A stretch of DNA of 64,000 bases, from assembly GCF_022458985.1 (NCBI RefSeq), contig NC_061789.1:7668357-7732356 (forward strand), given 5' to 3'. Below are positions 24,712-39,043 of this stretch, in pieces. Source of the stretch: Mugil cephalus (Eukaryota; Chordata; Actinopteri; Mugiliformes; Mugilidae). Below the pieces are notes generated by a model that searched no databases, had not been told where the DNA came from, and was given only the letters and a program-made list of their open reading frames with translations. Made by a program: the position numbers and the translations under genes. Numbering within the stretch: the stretch's first letter is position 1; each line of letters starts with the position of its first letter.

Positions 24712-26735
24712 TGGTACCGCGACCCTGCCCCACCTACATTCCTTCATAAAAAAAAAAAAACTGACATTAACTCCCCTCTAGCGATACCCCTAATAGAATA
24801 GCTGTCCTTAGTGTATCTATGAGTAGACGCGAGCGAGGTGCACATGTCAAAACATCTTCTCTCTTATTTGGGGAGGAATGGAGAGAAGACGAATGAATCA
24901 GATGAACGTTACCTCCACCTTCAGCAAAGTGACCAGCCCCTGCTTTAGTGTAGATAAAAAAAAAAAAAAAAAGGTTGTTTCTGGCCGTGGTCAGACTTCA
25001 AACTGCGACTAAAACTTTGTGTAAAACATGGACGCCACCGGGGGCCACCATGTTGCTGCCGTGCTTCAAATGTTCCCTGAACTCTGGGACTTTCATTGGG
25101 AATGATGGAGCAAAGGGGGTGGGACACGCAAACACGCAAGCAGAGTTGTTCCTTGTGTCATGTTTGTTCTCTTTTGTTGGTGATGTGGATTCACATCGCA
25201 GTTGCTGAGCTTCCTGCTAGCTTATAGAAAAGCGGGTCTGACGTTGCCGTAGAGCCAAAATGTGATGCAGCTGGAATCAAATGTCTGCACACTCCAACAT
25301 GTGAGTATTGATTAAACCAAATGAAGACTCGGCGGAAAAGACTGGGATGGCAGAAGATGGAGGAGCATCTCAGATGTTCTGACAGGAATGTGGTTTGTGT
25401 CTTTTTATGGTATTTATTCACTGGTATTTATTGTTGAGACAGACGTGATGACACAGCGGCCCGCCACCAGGAGAGGCGGCGCTGCTATGTTTGGAGCATC
25501 AGTGTGCCTGAACAAGACTAAAACAGCTGAGAGCTGTCAGTCACGAGAGGGAGAGGAGGACTCCTCACATATTCGGGATTTTAACCCAGGGTCAGAGGTC
25601 ACGGCGGTCAGAAAACCATATCTAATGATGGATGATGCAGGAGGAGAGGAGGTATGTACTGGAAAAAGACAAGAGTCCAACCTGATGGGTCGAGGCTTTG
25701 TGTGCTTTAGCGGAGAATATGTCAAAGGTTGTTTACACAGCTGTACTCATCCTCTGCCTTGCCTCCGCGAGAAACCGAGACATTTAGCAAGCGCCAGAGG
25801 AACAAGCCTGGAATTCTGGCGTCAAGAAGTCAACCGCCTAATTCTGTGCAAATTACAATCCTGACTCTGAAGGGCAGCGAGAGAAAATCAACCACTCTCT
25901 GGTTTGCTGTAAAAATAAATTCTGAAAAACTGCGCGTGCGGAGGTAAACATGTAATCTGTGACTTGCGGGTAGAACCGCTCTGGGTGTCTAATGTGGCCT
26001 GTAATCGAGGGGCACGGCATCATAGGGCCTGTTCAGACCTTGTATTATCAGGACAGATTTAAAGGAGGGGGGGGCATCTTCAAGAAATAAATGGTACTCG
26101 GGTTAAAGTCTGTGCACCTTACAACAGCTTTGATTCATGATCTAATCTTGTATGTCATGTGAATATATCATAGATCTTGTGCCATAAATTTCAACACTTT
26201 TGCATTTTTTTCTACAATAAATCTTCTTAGCTAAAAAAAAAAATAATAATAAAGTCTCTGCTGGCCCAAAATCTTGTTTCATTTTACGTGATAAAAGTGT
26301 TGTTTTGGTGTCATTGCTATGTGCCCATGTAGATGCTGTGGTTTTGGTACTGTATGTCTAGTTTTAAGGGACACTATAGAGCAGCTATGTACAGATGCAT
26401 TGTTAACTTCTCCGTAGTTGTATCTGCTGTATAAGGGCCAATCATTATTCTTAAAATGAGTCGATGTATAGTTTAGCACTGAACGAGGCGGTGTTCAGAT
26501 CCTATATGAGCATTAAGTGCTAATTTGAAAGCATGATGATTGTATGACTTGTAGTGTACATTTAATACCATCATTAATATTCTGTCCTGCTTTTGAGGAT
26601 ATAAGATTAAAAAAAAAAAAAAAAACTCAGAGGCTAAAAGTAACTTCTCTTGGAAGCTGGTTAGCTAACAGACAAGTGGTTATAGATTTGTTCATTATTT
26701 TTCATTTTGAATAAAGCCATTTTCACTCCTACTCT
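24712..26735 (+). other. 3' UTR of the CCN1-like gene
   Basis: The region after the stop shows no gene of its own. Homopolymer A runs occur at 24748, 24956 and 26608. AATAAA hexamers lie at about 26216 and at 26710-26715. The second, followed by a T/G-rich stretch, is a plausible final poly(A) signal, giving a long 3' UTR of about 2 kb. Short-lived CCN mRNAs usually carry AU-rich elements; ATTTATT-type motifs occur here but I cannot show function. Confidence 0.45.
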
Positions 26736-26859
26736 GCGTGAACTTTTGTAGAGAGAATACATTTCCTGACATTACGGTAAAATCTGCTTAAACTAGAGTC
26801 AGCTCTCTAAAACATTTGGCAAAATCCCAACATCTCCCTCAAAACAAAAGAAAAACTGT

Positions 26860-27400
26860 TTTGAGGCAAATTCTGTGATGCTTTGAGCGGATTTAGCTTT
26901 TAAGTGGTTTTAGCTAAATGCTCACCATCTCGCTCGGATACACAATGCTTTGATGTAAAGGCTAACGTTTCTGTAAAAATTAAGCTTAGCACCACCCTAA
27001 GCTATTTAGCTAAATGCTAACCTCACATCCAGAATTTAACTCCACAGTGCTAAGTCTAAGCAAAATGCAAAGTTACCATAAAACATTTAGCTCCAAAAAG
27101 ATTTGAGCTAAAGGCCATCGTCACATCAAGATGTTAGCTTTGTGGTACTTTTAGCTTGATGCTAACATCCTAACATGCAGTGGTTTCAGCTAAATGCAAA
27201 AAGTGTTTAGCTCAGTGGTGCTTTGAGATAAACGCCAACATCCAACCCGGTAATTAGTTTAGAGCCAAAGGTCGCACCAAACCCATTTCTATAGGGGCCT
27301 GTGCTCACTGTTAAAATTTTATTTAGCTCTGAAGTTATTTGAGATTAACAGCAGCAATTTAGTATTTAACTTTGTGGTATTTTGAACCAAAAACCCAACT
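26860..27400. repeat. Degenerate tandem repeat built on TTTAGCTAAATGCTAAC
   Basis: Phrases such as TTAGCT(A/T)AATGC(T/A)AAC, GGT(A/G)CTTT(T/G)AGC and CACATC recur at roughly 60-70 base spacing about seven times with many substitutions. This is best read as an old, decayed minisatellite between the CCN and ddx39a genes. It encodes nothing recognisable. Confidence 0.55.
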
Positions 27401-28283
27401 TTGCGCTTTACGAGTAGGCATTTAGTTTCTTTTTAATTTGAACACATGGCCTGTGTTAGAAACGTTTGCACCAAATAACACATTTCGTTATAAACCTATG
27501 GATTAGCTATTATATATAATTTATACTTCTTGTGGACTATAAAAGCTACACCATTTTGCAATATTCCCAATTTTATTTAGCTTGCACGGCTATAATCAAT
27601 AACAAGGAGTCATCATCATTGCTAGATCCTTGTTATGTTGTCTGGTCAGCATTACACATTTTATTTTCATCTTTTCACAATAAAATACTCAGACACACAA
27701 AGCGAGTATCAGTTAATTATAATACAGCGCACCAACGACATTATCTTCTAATCAAAATTTTGCAAATTCACCACTAGGACTCCACTTGGTGACTTCATTT
27801 ATTGGAGGCATTCAGTTAGAAAGTTATAGAAAGAGCTGCCATGAGCCAAATTTCTGTTCACTCACTACATCAATACTTGATTACTACCTAGGGGTCAAAT
27901 TTCCCCTCCACTAAAAACTTTCTATACAATTCTAGCTTGGACACAGATGGGAGAATAAAACAAGCTAAACTGTCGTTCCTCACAATGATTCATCTTAATG
28001 TTTCCCTGAAGCTCTGCATCGAGACTGAAATCAAAAGATAATGGGGTAGAGACAATAGTAAAAACAAAAGTAAAATGGCATTTTATAAAAAGTTTTAATT
28101 CCATTAAGCAAAAAACAAAAACATAAAAGACAAATTAAAACCGCCCCACCCACCCCCAAAAACTGACAATAAAAATAACTTGTGAATATAGGGGAAAACG
28201 CAGAGCTTTCAACAGTGAAGTACATCTATTTCCAAACACAGGACAAGATCCATGAAGAGGAGGCTTCTGCTTGGTCGGAGGAC
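27400..28283. other. Intergenic/3' UTR sequence before ddx39a
   Basis: No gene is seen. On the minus strand, poly(A)-like hexamers occur at 27660-27665 and near 27800 (AATAAA) and around 28095 (ATTAAA); one of these probably ends ddx39a. An AT-rich tract dominates 28040-28140. Confidence 0.5.
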
Positions 28284-31192
<2,909 letters not shown>

Positions 31193-32028
31193 TGTGTGTT
31201 TCTGGAAACAAAAAGTAGCCTCGAGTCATTCAACTTAACTTAAAGGGGAGGATTCCTTGGTGGAGTCCATTAACAAAGCCGCCTTCTTACCATAAAAATG
31301 TAAACAATTACTTTATGAAAGGATTACGAAATAAAGCGTGGAAATTTTAAGAGAACATGAAGTGTGGTTTACGGTTTTGGTAATATAACCTCAAATACAA
31401 CCTACAGCGGATTAGTATTGTTGTGTACAACCCACTAATCTATTCAAACGCGAACGCAGTTATAGTTTTACAATAAAACGCATTTAAGCGTTGCGATAAT
31501 CTCCATAAGGTGTAAAAAAAATAAAATAAAACTACTAACAAAAAACCCGGGTGAACAGCAGCCTTGAAGCTAAACGTACATTAACGAATTCTCAAAACCG
31601 GTTAGCCTCTCTGCGTCAACACACTGAAAAGCCATTGTGTTGCATAACCATTGCTAGCGTGGCAAGCTAACTTGCTAAACGGCAACAGCGATTTCGTTCA
31701 TTTATTAGGTGGGCTCCGATCACATTATTGGCGGATATCATATGCGAGTGTAAACTAAGAAAAGAAAAACAGGCCACGCAGATAGCTAATATCAGGAAAT
31801 ATGAGGAAGACGAATGGATAAGCTAAGCTATTCATGCTAGGGCTAGGCTACAAAAAGCTAGCTAATACCTCCACCGCAGGCAAACAATGAAAAAAGCGAT
31901 TTCATTCTAAAAAAGCAAATTTCTGGTGTAAACGAAGCAAAAACAGTTTAGATGCAACCTGGGGGGCAATGTGAGTTTTTTTAAAATACTCCACAATTGC
32001 CACAATGGAGCAGATGTAGCACTCTTAC

Positions 32029-32095
32029 CGTTTCGGTTTAGCTTCCGAGTCCAGATCAAAACCGCATGGGGAGGCCTCAGTTGGTTTATACGAGC
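32029..32095 (-). promoter_or_regulatory. ddx39a: Non-coding exon 1 and TATA-box promoter of ddx39a
   Basis: A minus-strand donor (AAACG|GTAAGAG) ends an untranslated exon at 32029. TATAAA reads on the minus strand at 32090-32085, placing transcription start near 32055. The upstream DNA to 32220 is CpG-rich. The intron between this exon and the start codon is about 800 bases. Confidence 0.65.
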
Positions 32096-32229
32096 AACCG
32101 GAAGTCCCGCCTCTGCTGTAGTGGGCTGAAGTGATTGGTGGATTCGGATGCCCGGTGGCGCCAGCGGCCTGTGATTGGATGAAAAGTGTTCCGCAGTACA
32201 ACGCTGTTCAAAAAAGCGGGACGCGGCGG

Positions 32230-33265
32230 TACTGCGCTTTGTGTATGGAGGCTCAAGAGGGACATATGAAATAAATAAATTAATTAAGTTTTCGCTTAAA
32301 ATTAAATTGCAAACATAAAAGGTGAAGGTTTCAATGCTACAAAGAAAATTAGAGGAAAAAGCTAGATAATGGATTATTTTTTTGAAAACTGTAATTAATA
32401 TTCTATTTGAGTTTTTTCATTTGTTTTAGGTCATACAAAATGTGTAAATTTAATTTCTCCATATGTTGCCAGACTGATTTCCTGGATGTGAGATCTAGAC
32501 TTCAAATTAATGTGTTAAAAACTACTTGACTACATTTAGTGTGCTAAAAATATTGAGTTTCATTTTCTACTAGCAATCACAGGAATGAAGCATCAGTATA
32601 GTTTAATTTGTCCTCAATACTGATATTTATTATACATTAACCTGATCCCATTATTACAAATAACAACAGGCAAACAAGTGCTGACAATAAAGAGTTTATT
32701 TATGTATGGGAGACAAATATTACCTTCTAGAAATAGAAATTCTATCAGTTCAGTCACATAAATACTTTGGGTGACTATTTCTCATAATAAATAAACCAAC
32801 AAGATGCAATTATAAACAAACAGATAAACAACTGTTCACAAAGACTAAAACGCCTGGTATTACGAGAAATAATTAATTTACATTACAGAATATACTGTAT
32901 TTAGAGATATCAATACACATGTTCATTTTATGTCAGTCTAATCTGTATTAATACAACAACATTTTCTCCGTTCCAAAGTTACTGATGCAGCCCTGAAAAA
33001 TACACAGTATTTGTGAAAGTTTTGTCCACTCTCAGGAAAACTGTCTTTGGATCCCTTTATGCACAACAGTGTCAAGAGTAGCTGGGCACTCATTACCCAC
33101 TCATCAGTATGGTTTGAAAATTAAAATTACAAATTGAAAAATTATATTCAAAAGAAGTAGTCACTGCAGAATCAGCCCAACGCACTGTAAAAACAAATGA
33201 GATTAAAATGTGTAAACTGCATCAGTATCGAAAGTGTCTAAAGGATGTTAGTCTTGCCATTAGTC
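32230..33265. other. Intergenic AT-rich DNA, 3' flank of the LRRC8-like gene
   Basis: No gene is supported. A minus-strand AATAAA (TTTATT near 32696-32701) could be the poly(A) signal of the LRRC8-like gene, giving a 3' UTR of about 570 bases. Confidence 0.45.
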
Positions 33266-36200
33266 TTATATCTGTGATTCCAGGGCCGAAGAGAAGCTCC
33301 ACTCTGTAGGACAGAAGTATGGGAAACTGTCAGACTCTGGCCGTGACTGATCCTCTGAATGTGTAGCAGTTGGGGCACAAGAACAACGCAGGAAGTCCCT
33401 GACATGTGGAGGCAAAGAAAGAAACAGCCAATTTTCCACCAGGAGCCCACCTCCATGCAACCCAGAGCAGCAGCCCAGTTCTGGAGGCAGGTCTTCCAGA
33501 CTGTTGCTGCGCAAGTCCAACCTGCACAGCTGGTTTAAAGCCGCAATCCCCCTGGGTAACGAACTGAGAGAGTTGTGAGCAATATTTAGGATGCGCAGCT
33601 CCAAGCAGCAACTGAACAACTCAGCGGGCAGACTCTCTAACCTGTTTCCACTGAGGTCCAGCTCTGTGAGCAGCTGCAGTGCCTTTACCTCCGCAGGAAG
33701 CTCCGCGAGCAGGTTGCCAGCGAGCAGGAGCCTCCGAAGGCGTCGAAGAGTGAAGAGTACCGGGGGGAGGCTCTGAAGCTGGTTGTTGGACAGATCCAGA
33801 AGCTCGAGGCATCGAAGCACGCCCACACTGCTTGGCAGCACCAAAACACGGTTGTAAGCAAGTCGAAGGCAGGAAAGACGACGCAGATGAGCCAGGCTTA
33901 GCAGTTCCTCTAGGGTTCTCAAGTTATTATGCTGCAGGTCGAGCGTCCGCAGGTTGGTCAGCGCTAGCAGGGCTGAGGGCAGTCGCTCCAGCTGGCAGTC
34001 CTGCAGCTGCAACTCTGTCAGGTCGACCATCCGCTTCAGACCTGTCAGAACAAGGAGCCGGGTGCCCTCATTATAGATCTCCAGTCTCACCAAGCTGCCG
34101 GCCACCTCACACAGCTCCCCTGGGATCCTCTGCAACATGCCTCGAATCACAAGCACACGGAGGTGACGTAGCTGGCGCAGGCTTCCCAGCGCCCAGCTCC
34201 GGCCCACCCCACCTTCACTGCTTAAGCGTCCTGAGAGGTGGAGCTCATGTAGGCTCCGGAGGGACAAGACCCAGTTGGGGATCTCTGACGCCTGAGTGAA
34301 GGTGAGGTGGAGGACCTCCAATCGTTCCTGGAGGACCACCAGCGCACTGGGGTCCACAGCTGCTGTGCAGTGGTACAGATGGAGCTCTCTGTTTTGGAAG
34401 AGTCCAAATTAAGAAAACACGAAAGCGAATGTGTGTAAGATGAGTACATTCCACGTCCGTACGACTCACCTGAGGCAGGTCATGTTTGACACCTGTGCGG
34501 TAAACCTGGCATCGGTGATGAGCTCCAGTTTGAGGACGTGAAGCTGGCTGAGGGCGAAGAGGGCTGGAGGAAGGCGAGGCAAGGCGACCAGCTGCAGCCT
34601 GGAGCAGCCGCCTGCATCTACGCTGATCATGGCTTGCAGCTTCTCCTCTCCCCAGCGCCTCTCCAGGTTTTCCTCCAGCAGCCGGCTCTCACTGACCGGG
34701 GACAAAAACACGGAGAGACGCTGGACGAGCAAAGGGTCATACTGGTCCAACATGTGTATCAGAAAGGCCAGGTCATTCCTCAGGTCAGGGACATCTCTTA
34801 GAGAGCACAGCTCCTTTATTGAGTGGAAGGAATATTGTCGTAATGAGCTGATTAGGGAAAGAACAAAAAAACAGAAAAATATGTGAAATTCTGCAGCCTA
34901 AAAACAAAGTATTACACTCTAATCCTATTGGCAGGACTCTGCATGCTCCAAATCATGGGCATTTTTTTTATAGTAATTCTGACCTGTGTAAAATCCAGCC
35001 GAGGGTGTAAAAATTAAGCAGCCCATATAGCCCGAGCAGGGTTAAGTAGGCCAACAGGAGTTTGTGTAGAAGTGATGAGAGCACATGGATGCACTCAAAT
35101 GTAACGTAGCCCACCAAGGCGTGCTCCTCAGGGTAGCAAGTGTGGTTGAAGGACAAGGAGCTGAGAAGAGGGATGGTGTAGCTCAAGATGAGCGTTACCA
35201 TCAGGAGTTTGAATAGTGTCTGAGCCAAGTAGACCTGACAGGACAAACACGTTAAAGGGAATCTGGTTAGTTATAAATGAAAGTTACGATAACAAAGGAG
35301 AGCTCGACAAGACAATCTCCTACCTTATAAATCACAGCTGAGCTTTCGCAGTGGGACCGAAATTTCCGGACCCTTTCAAATAATGCCCTGGCCTGTTCCC
35401 CATCGCTTTTATCCAAACTGATTACCTGCCTGGGGCTATCAGCCATGACTGTGGGCTTGGCAGAGGGAAGGTTTCCGAAGGATAATGAAGACACGGCAGA
35501 GTTGGAGGAGAGAGTGGAAGGACAAGGCGACGGAGGAGCCGCAGAGGATGCGCTATCCGACCTCTTCAAAAGAGGGCTGTCCGTGCCCGAGTCCACGCTT
35601 GAACGTCTCGTGCGGGTAACCGGGGACGAAGAGGATGTCGAAGGAGGCTGGAGGGGTCGTCGCTCCTCCTCCTCCACCTCCTGGATGTTCTCCTGGCGAG
35701 CGGCGTGGGACAGGGCCTGAGAGGTCCAAGGCGACTCGCAGCACTTTGCCAGGATGGCGAGGAACTGCTCAATGCGGGAAGAGGTGTGGGGGAAGTGGAG
35801 CCAGAAGGAGCCGCTGGCCACCAACACTAGGGACTGTAGCAAGGCCATGTAGGGGAAGAAGCGGGAGCACAACGGCAAAGCTTCATGGTAGCACACCTAG
35901 ACAACCAGACACATGAAAATAAATAGTTGAAGGAATATCGACATGTATACAGCAACATCTATATTTTTATCACCATTTGAACACGGTTTACATTTCCTCA
36001 CCCAGTCAAGTTTGGTTCATTCTTGTTTTTGTTTTGTTACAAATTAGCTTCTAAATGTCACACTAGCTAGATGTTAGCGCTGTCCCCCATTCTGGAGTAA
36101 AGCAACACTTTAAAAAAAGCCTGTTCAACACAGAGCTGGGTCTTTGGTACAGTACAAAGGTGGAATGGGTGGCCTAGTTGTTCCACCAGGTGAGAATATC

Positions 36201-36654
36201 ACATATAAGTAATGCATTGTTAACATAAAAATAATGATTACTGGCTGCTCTGAACAAGTGGCAAAATGTGTGGAAATGGAAAAAGCAGCCAAACGTTGCG
36301 TACCTGACTAATGTAAACATACTGCTGGTAGACCAGATGTGTGCGTCGCCCCCGAGCTACAGAGTGGAGATTTGGGCTCAGGTTGAGAGGAGGGTTCACG
36401 AGCGGTTTAGGAGATGGAGTCAGGGCCACACCACCATTAGCTGAGGGACCACGGTGGCTGTTATTTCCGGTCATAATTGGATCCAAGGGAATGCATACGA
36501 CCCGGTCCCTGGAGAGCTGCTCGGTGCAAGCCAGGACAGACGCCATCAGCATCAGGACCACCAGGTAGTCCATGAAGACCTCCCACCATGGCTTCAGCAG
36601 CTTAGACCTGTTCTGATGCTGATTCAGAGGAGCCAGCTCCGACAAGGAAAACAT
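33266..36654 (-). CDS. Divergent LRRC8D-like volume-regulated anion channel subunit
   Basis: LRRC8 proteins form hexameric volume-regulated anion channels in the plasma membrane. Five coding exons on the minus strand: 36654-36304, 35896-35324, 35234-34984, 34847-34470 and 34388-33266 (2676 nt, 891 residues). The N-terminus MFSLSELAPLN, then KPWWEVFMDYL and QQYVYISQVCYH, resembles LRRC8D most. Four membrane segments follow the family plan: about 28-50, 128-150, 313-335 and 365-390. The cytoplasmic loop (about 180-290) is Ser/Pro-rich with an acidic EVEEEERR stretch and keeps DGEQARALFERVRKFRSH. Leucine-rich repeats fill about 500-840. The C-terminal tail is long and ends ALESQI. Known LRRC8 subunits have most or all of the coding sequence in one exon, so four coding introns are unusual. 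The residue aligned with the pore-constriction Arg103 of LRRC8A (Phe143 of LRRC8D) appears to be Tyr109. Start chosen by homology. Confidence 0.88.
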
Positions 36655-36668
36655 GGCGTCCTTTGGAT

Positions 36669-37460
36669 CCTGCAAGGGTGACAATGAAATGACAAACTCT
36701 AGAAAAAAAAATGTATGTCCATATAATGTGGGGTCACCACATCTGGTAATAGCATTTAAAAGATGCATCTAGTTTCCATTCAAACACACCTTATCTGAAC
36801 AATTTAACTATAATACATGGACACCATAGTTTACAGAATACAATGTACATCAACAGCAAATTTGCTTTGAGATTGTCATGTTTTTTCCTGTGTTGTGTCG
36901 TGTGGAGTTGTTTGCTTATGTTGCCAAAGAAACCTGATTCAATCTCAAACTCAAACAGACCTGATTAAACAGATGAACTTAACGTCAGAGGGTTGGACTC
37001 TAAGCTTGCAAGCAACTTTCAATTTAAAGTTTGCTTATTCAGTGATTATTACGTGATGTTACAAATGTGAAAGAGAAATTTTGTTTTTTTTTAATAGTTA
37101 AATCAAAACCATTTGGCATTCAAAGTTCTGTTAATCTAAACTTATTAAAACTTTGCTCCTGAAACTTTGGCAACATCATGGCAAAAACACAAATCACATC
37201 AGGACAATTCACGTTGTTCTAAAACAAAACCCAGATCAGCCCTTACCTACCTGGATCAATAACTTGTATTCCCCTTCTCTCTCTATTTCCAGTGAGCAGC
37301 TCACAGGCGCTCACAGAAACTTCAATCCGGCGCTGTCCGGTTCTGCTGTGAAAAGCTCCGACAACTTTCAACAAACTCCTCCTGAGCTGGCCGACACACG
37401 GATTTTCAAGGGTTGCCATGGCAGCGAAGGATGTGTGGCTGAAAAATCCAATTCAGTAGC
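36669..37460 (-). other. Candidate 5' UTR exon and upstream ORF of the LRRC8-like gene
   Basis: On the minus strand a strong donor (GATCCAG|GTAGGTAAG) ends at 37251. It would join the acceptor at 36670, 15 bases before the LRRC8 start codon. The exon contains an ATG in strong context (G at -3, G at +4) at 37419-37417. Read through the splice, that frame is offset from LRRC8 and stops inside its first coding exon. It is therefore an overlapping upstream ORF and not an N-terminal extension. If transcribed as drawn it should lower LRRC8 translation; transcription may also start downstream of it. Confidence 0.45.
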
Positions 37461-37499
37461 AGAAGCCCGTTCAAGAGGCTTTGCCCGTACACTTTAACT

Positions 37500-38800
37500 C
37501 CTTCAGACCTAAAACTAAAGAGGAAAACAAGGATTTCAACTATGGGTCACACATTAAAGTAAATAGAAGTTAAGATGGTAAATGGGTAAAAGTATTAATG
37601 AACATTACTAGTACATATTACCAGTTTGTGGAGTTGTCATGGACCTCAAGGATGATGATTTGCTGGCTAAAGCATGTTGAATCTATGTCAGAGAACATTT
37701 GCCAGAGAGATCACTGGAGCACAATAAAAAAGGTTAAGTCATATCAAGTCATATCAATGTCAATATATATATATGTAGATGTTTCCTTTCTGATACACAT
37801 GATTGCATTTCCAGAGTCGAAGAAGAAGAAGAGTCAAAAATGTTTTATTTAAATCAAGAAGTACACATGAAAGTGACATTAGTTAGCTTGACAAGGACAA
37901 TTGTTATCCCATTTGATTATAGAACATGCCACCAAGTCTGCATCAGTGCAGTTTATCTTCTGTACCTGCTTCCTTGAAACTGTTGAAGCTCTTGATAGCT
38001 GTTTACTATGAAAACAGTGAGATTGAAAGTGTCAGTTCTCGTAAGATGTGTATGATCAGTCAAGAACATTTTTCTGTAAATTCAGCCTACCTCTTTATTG
38101 CCACAAAATAAGTAAGCATGAACATAAAACCAGAGCCAAGGATAGTGACGTTTAAAATATGGTTCCCTTCTGCACTCATTTTGGGGGATATGTAAATTCC
38201 TCAAAGAAGTACACAAATAAATCTGCTGTGGTGGAGAGCAGACCTGAGAATGCAAGGAGAGGGAGTACAAATCAGGGGAAGTGCTTGAAACTTTTTCCCC
38301 ACCAGATTCTAGTCCTTTCACAGAACCGTAAAACATGAATTGCTCCAAATCTGGAAGAGACAGCCATGTGAAAGAATCAGGAGGAAGCTCACTAGCAATG
38401 AATTAACTTAACTCAATCCAGTTGTTGTTTTTTGTTCATGGAAATGTGATATTATTTGAGTTTAATGGTCGTACTTTATTAATGCGGATAAAACGTGCAC
38501 TCTTTGCAACCCACATTTGCTCAAACTGACCGACCAATGAGAAATAAATTAATCTTTTGTGAGCTAGCTAACTGAGCACACGCTGCACGAGAAATTGCGC
38601 AACTTCCGGTGAAACGATAAACAACATAATGCAAAAACGCTGTAAATATGTTCAAAATAAATACACGAATAAGCGAATAAATTAAAAGCAGGATAAACAT
38701 CATGTCTTACATTCTTAAAGGGCGGCGTATTTTTGTTTTTATTTTTTTAAATCGATTTGTTTGACCTTTCCACTAGATGGCGCCAAACAGGAAACTCTGA
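37500..38800. other. Intergenic DNA between the LRRC8-like gene and srsf2
   Basis: AT-rich and non-coding as far as I can see. Short frames up to 88 codons are open without domain features or splice support. Confidence 0.5.
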
Positions 38801-38849
38801 CCTTAACTACTTAATAAGACAGACGAAGAAGTCTACCGTCCTGGTTTCC

Positions 38850-39043
38850 GGTAGTAGTAGACGCGCGGGCGAAGTTATAGTGCAGAAGTCCTTAATTTAG
38901 TTATTGTGCATCTTCAGAGTTTATACGGTCTTGTAATTCCGTGTGAGATACGCCTGTATTTTCCGTGGACTTTTTTTTTGTAAACACGCCAAGTCTTTCA
39001 AATCTATTTCGTCTGTTTTGAGGAAGGCAGGCTAACCACCACC
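38850..39043 (+). promoter_or_regulatory. srsf2: 5' UTR and proximal promoter of srsf2
   Basis: CpG-containing sequence (GTAGACGCGCGGGCGAAG) precedes a 5' UTR that reaches the ATG in the context CCACCATGAG, an almost ideal Kozak sequence. No TATA box is seen. Start site position is inferred. Confidence 0.5.

Noticed and set aside
37251-37419. Possible N-terminal extension of the LRRC8-like protein
   Set aside because: After joining to the 36669 acceptor the frame is shifted and meets a stop inside the first coding exon; LRRC8D homology begins at MFSLSEL.
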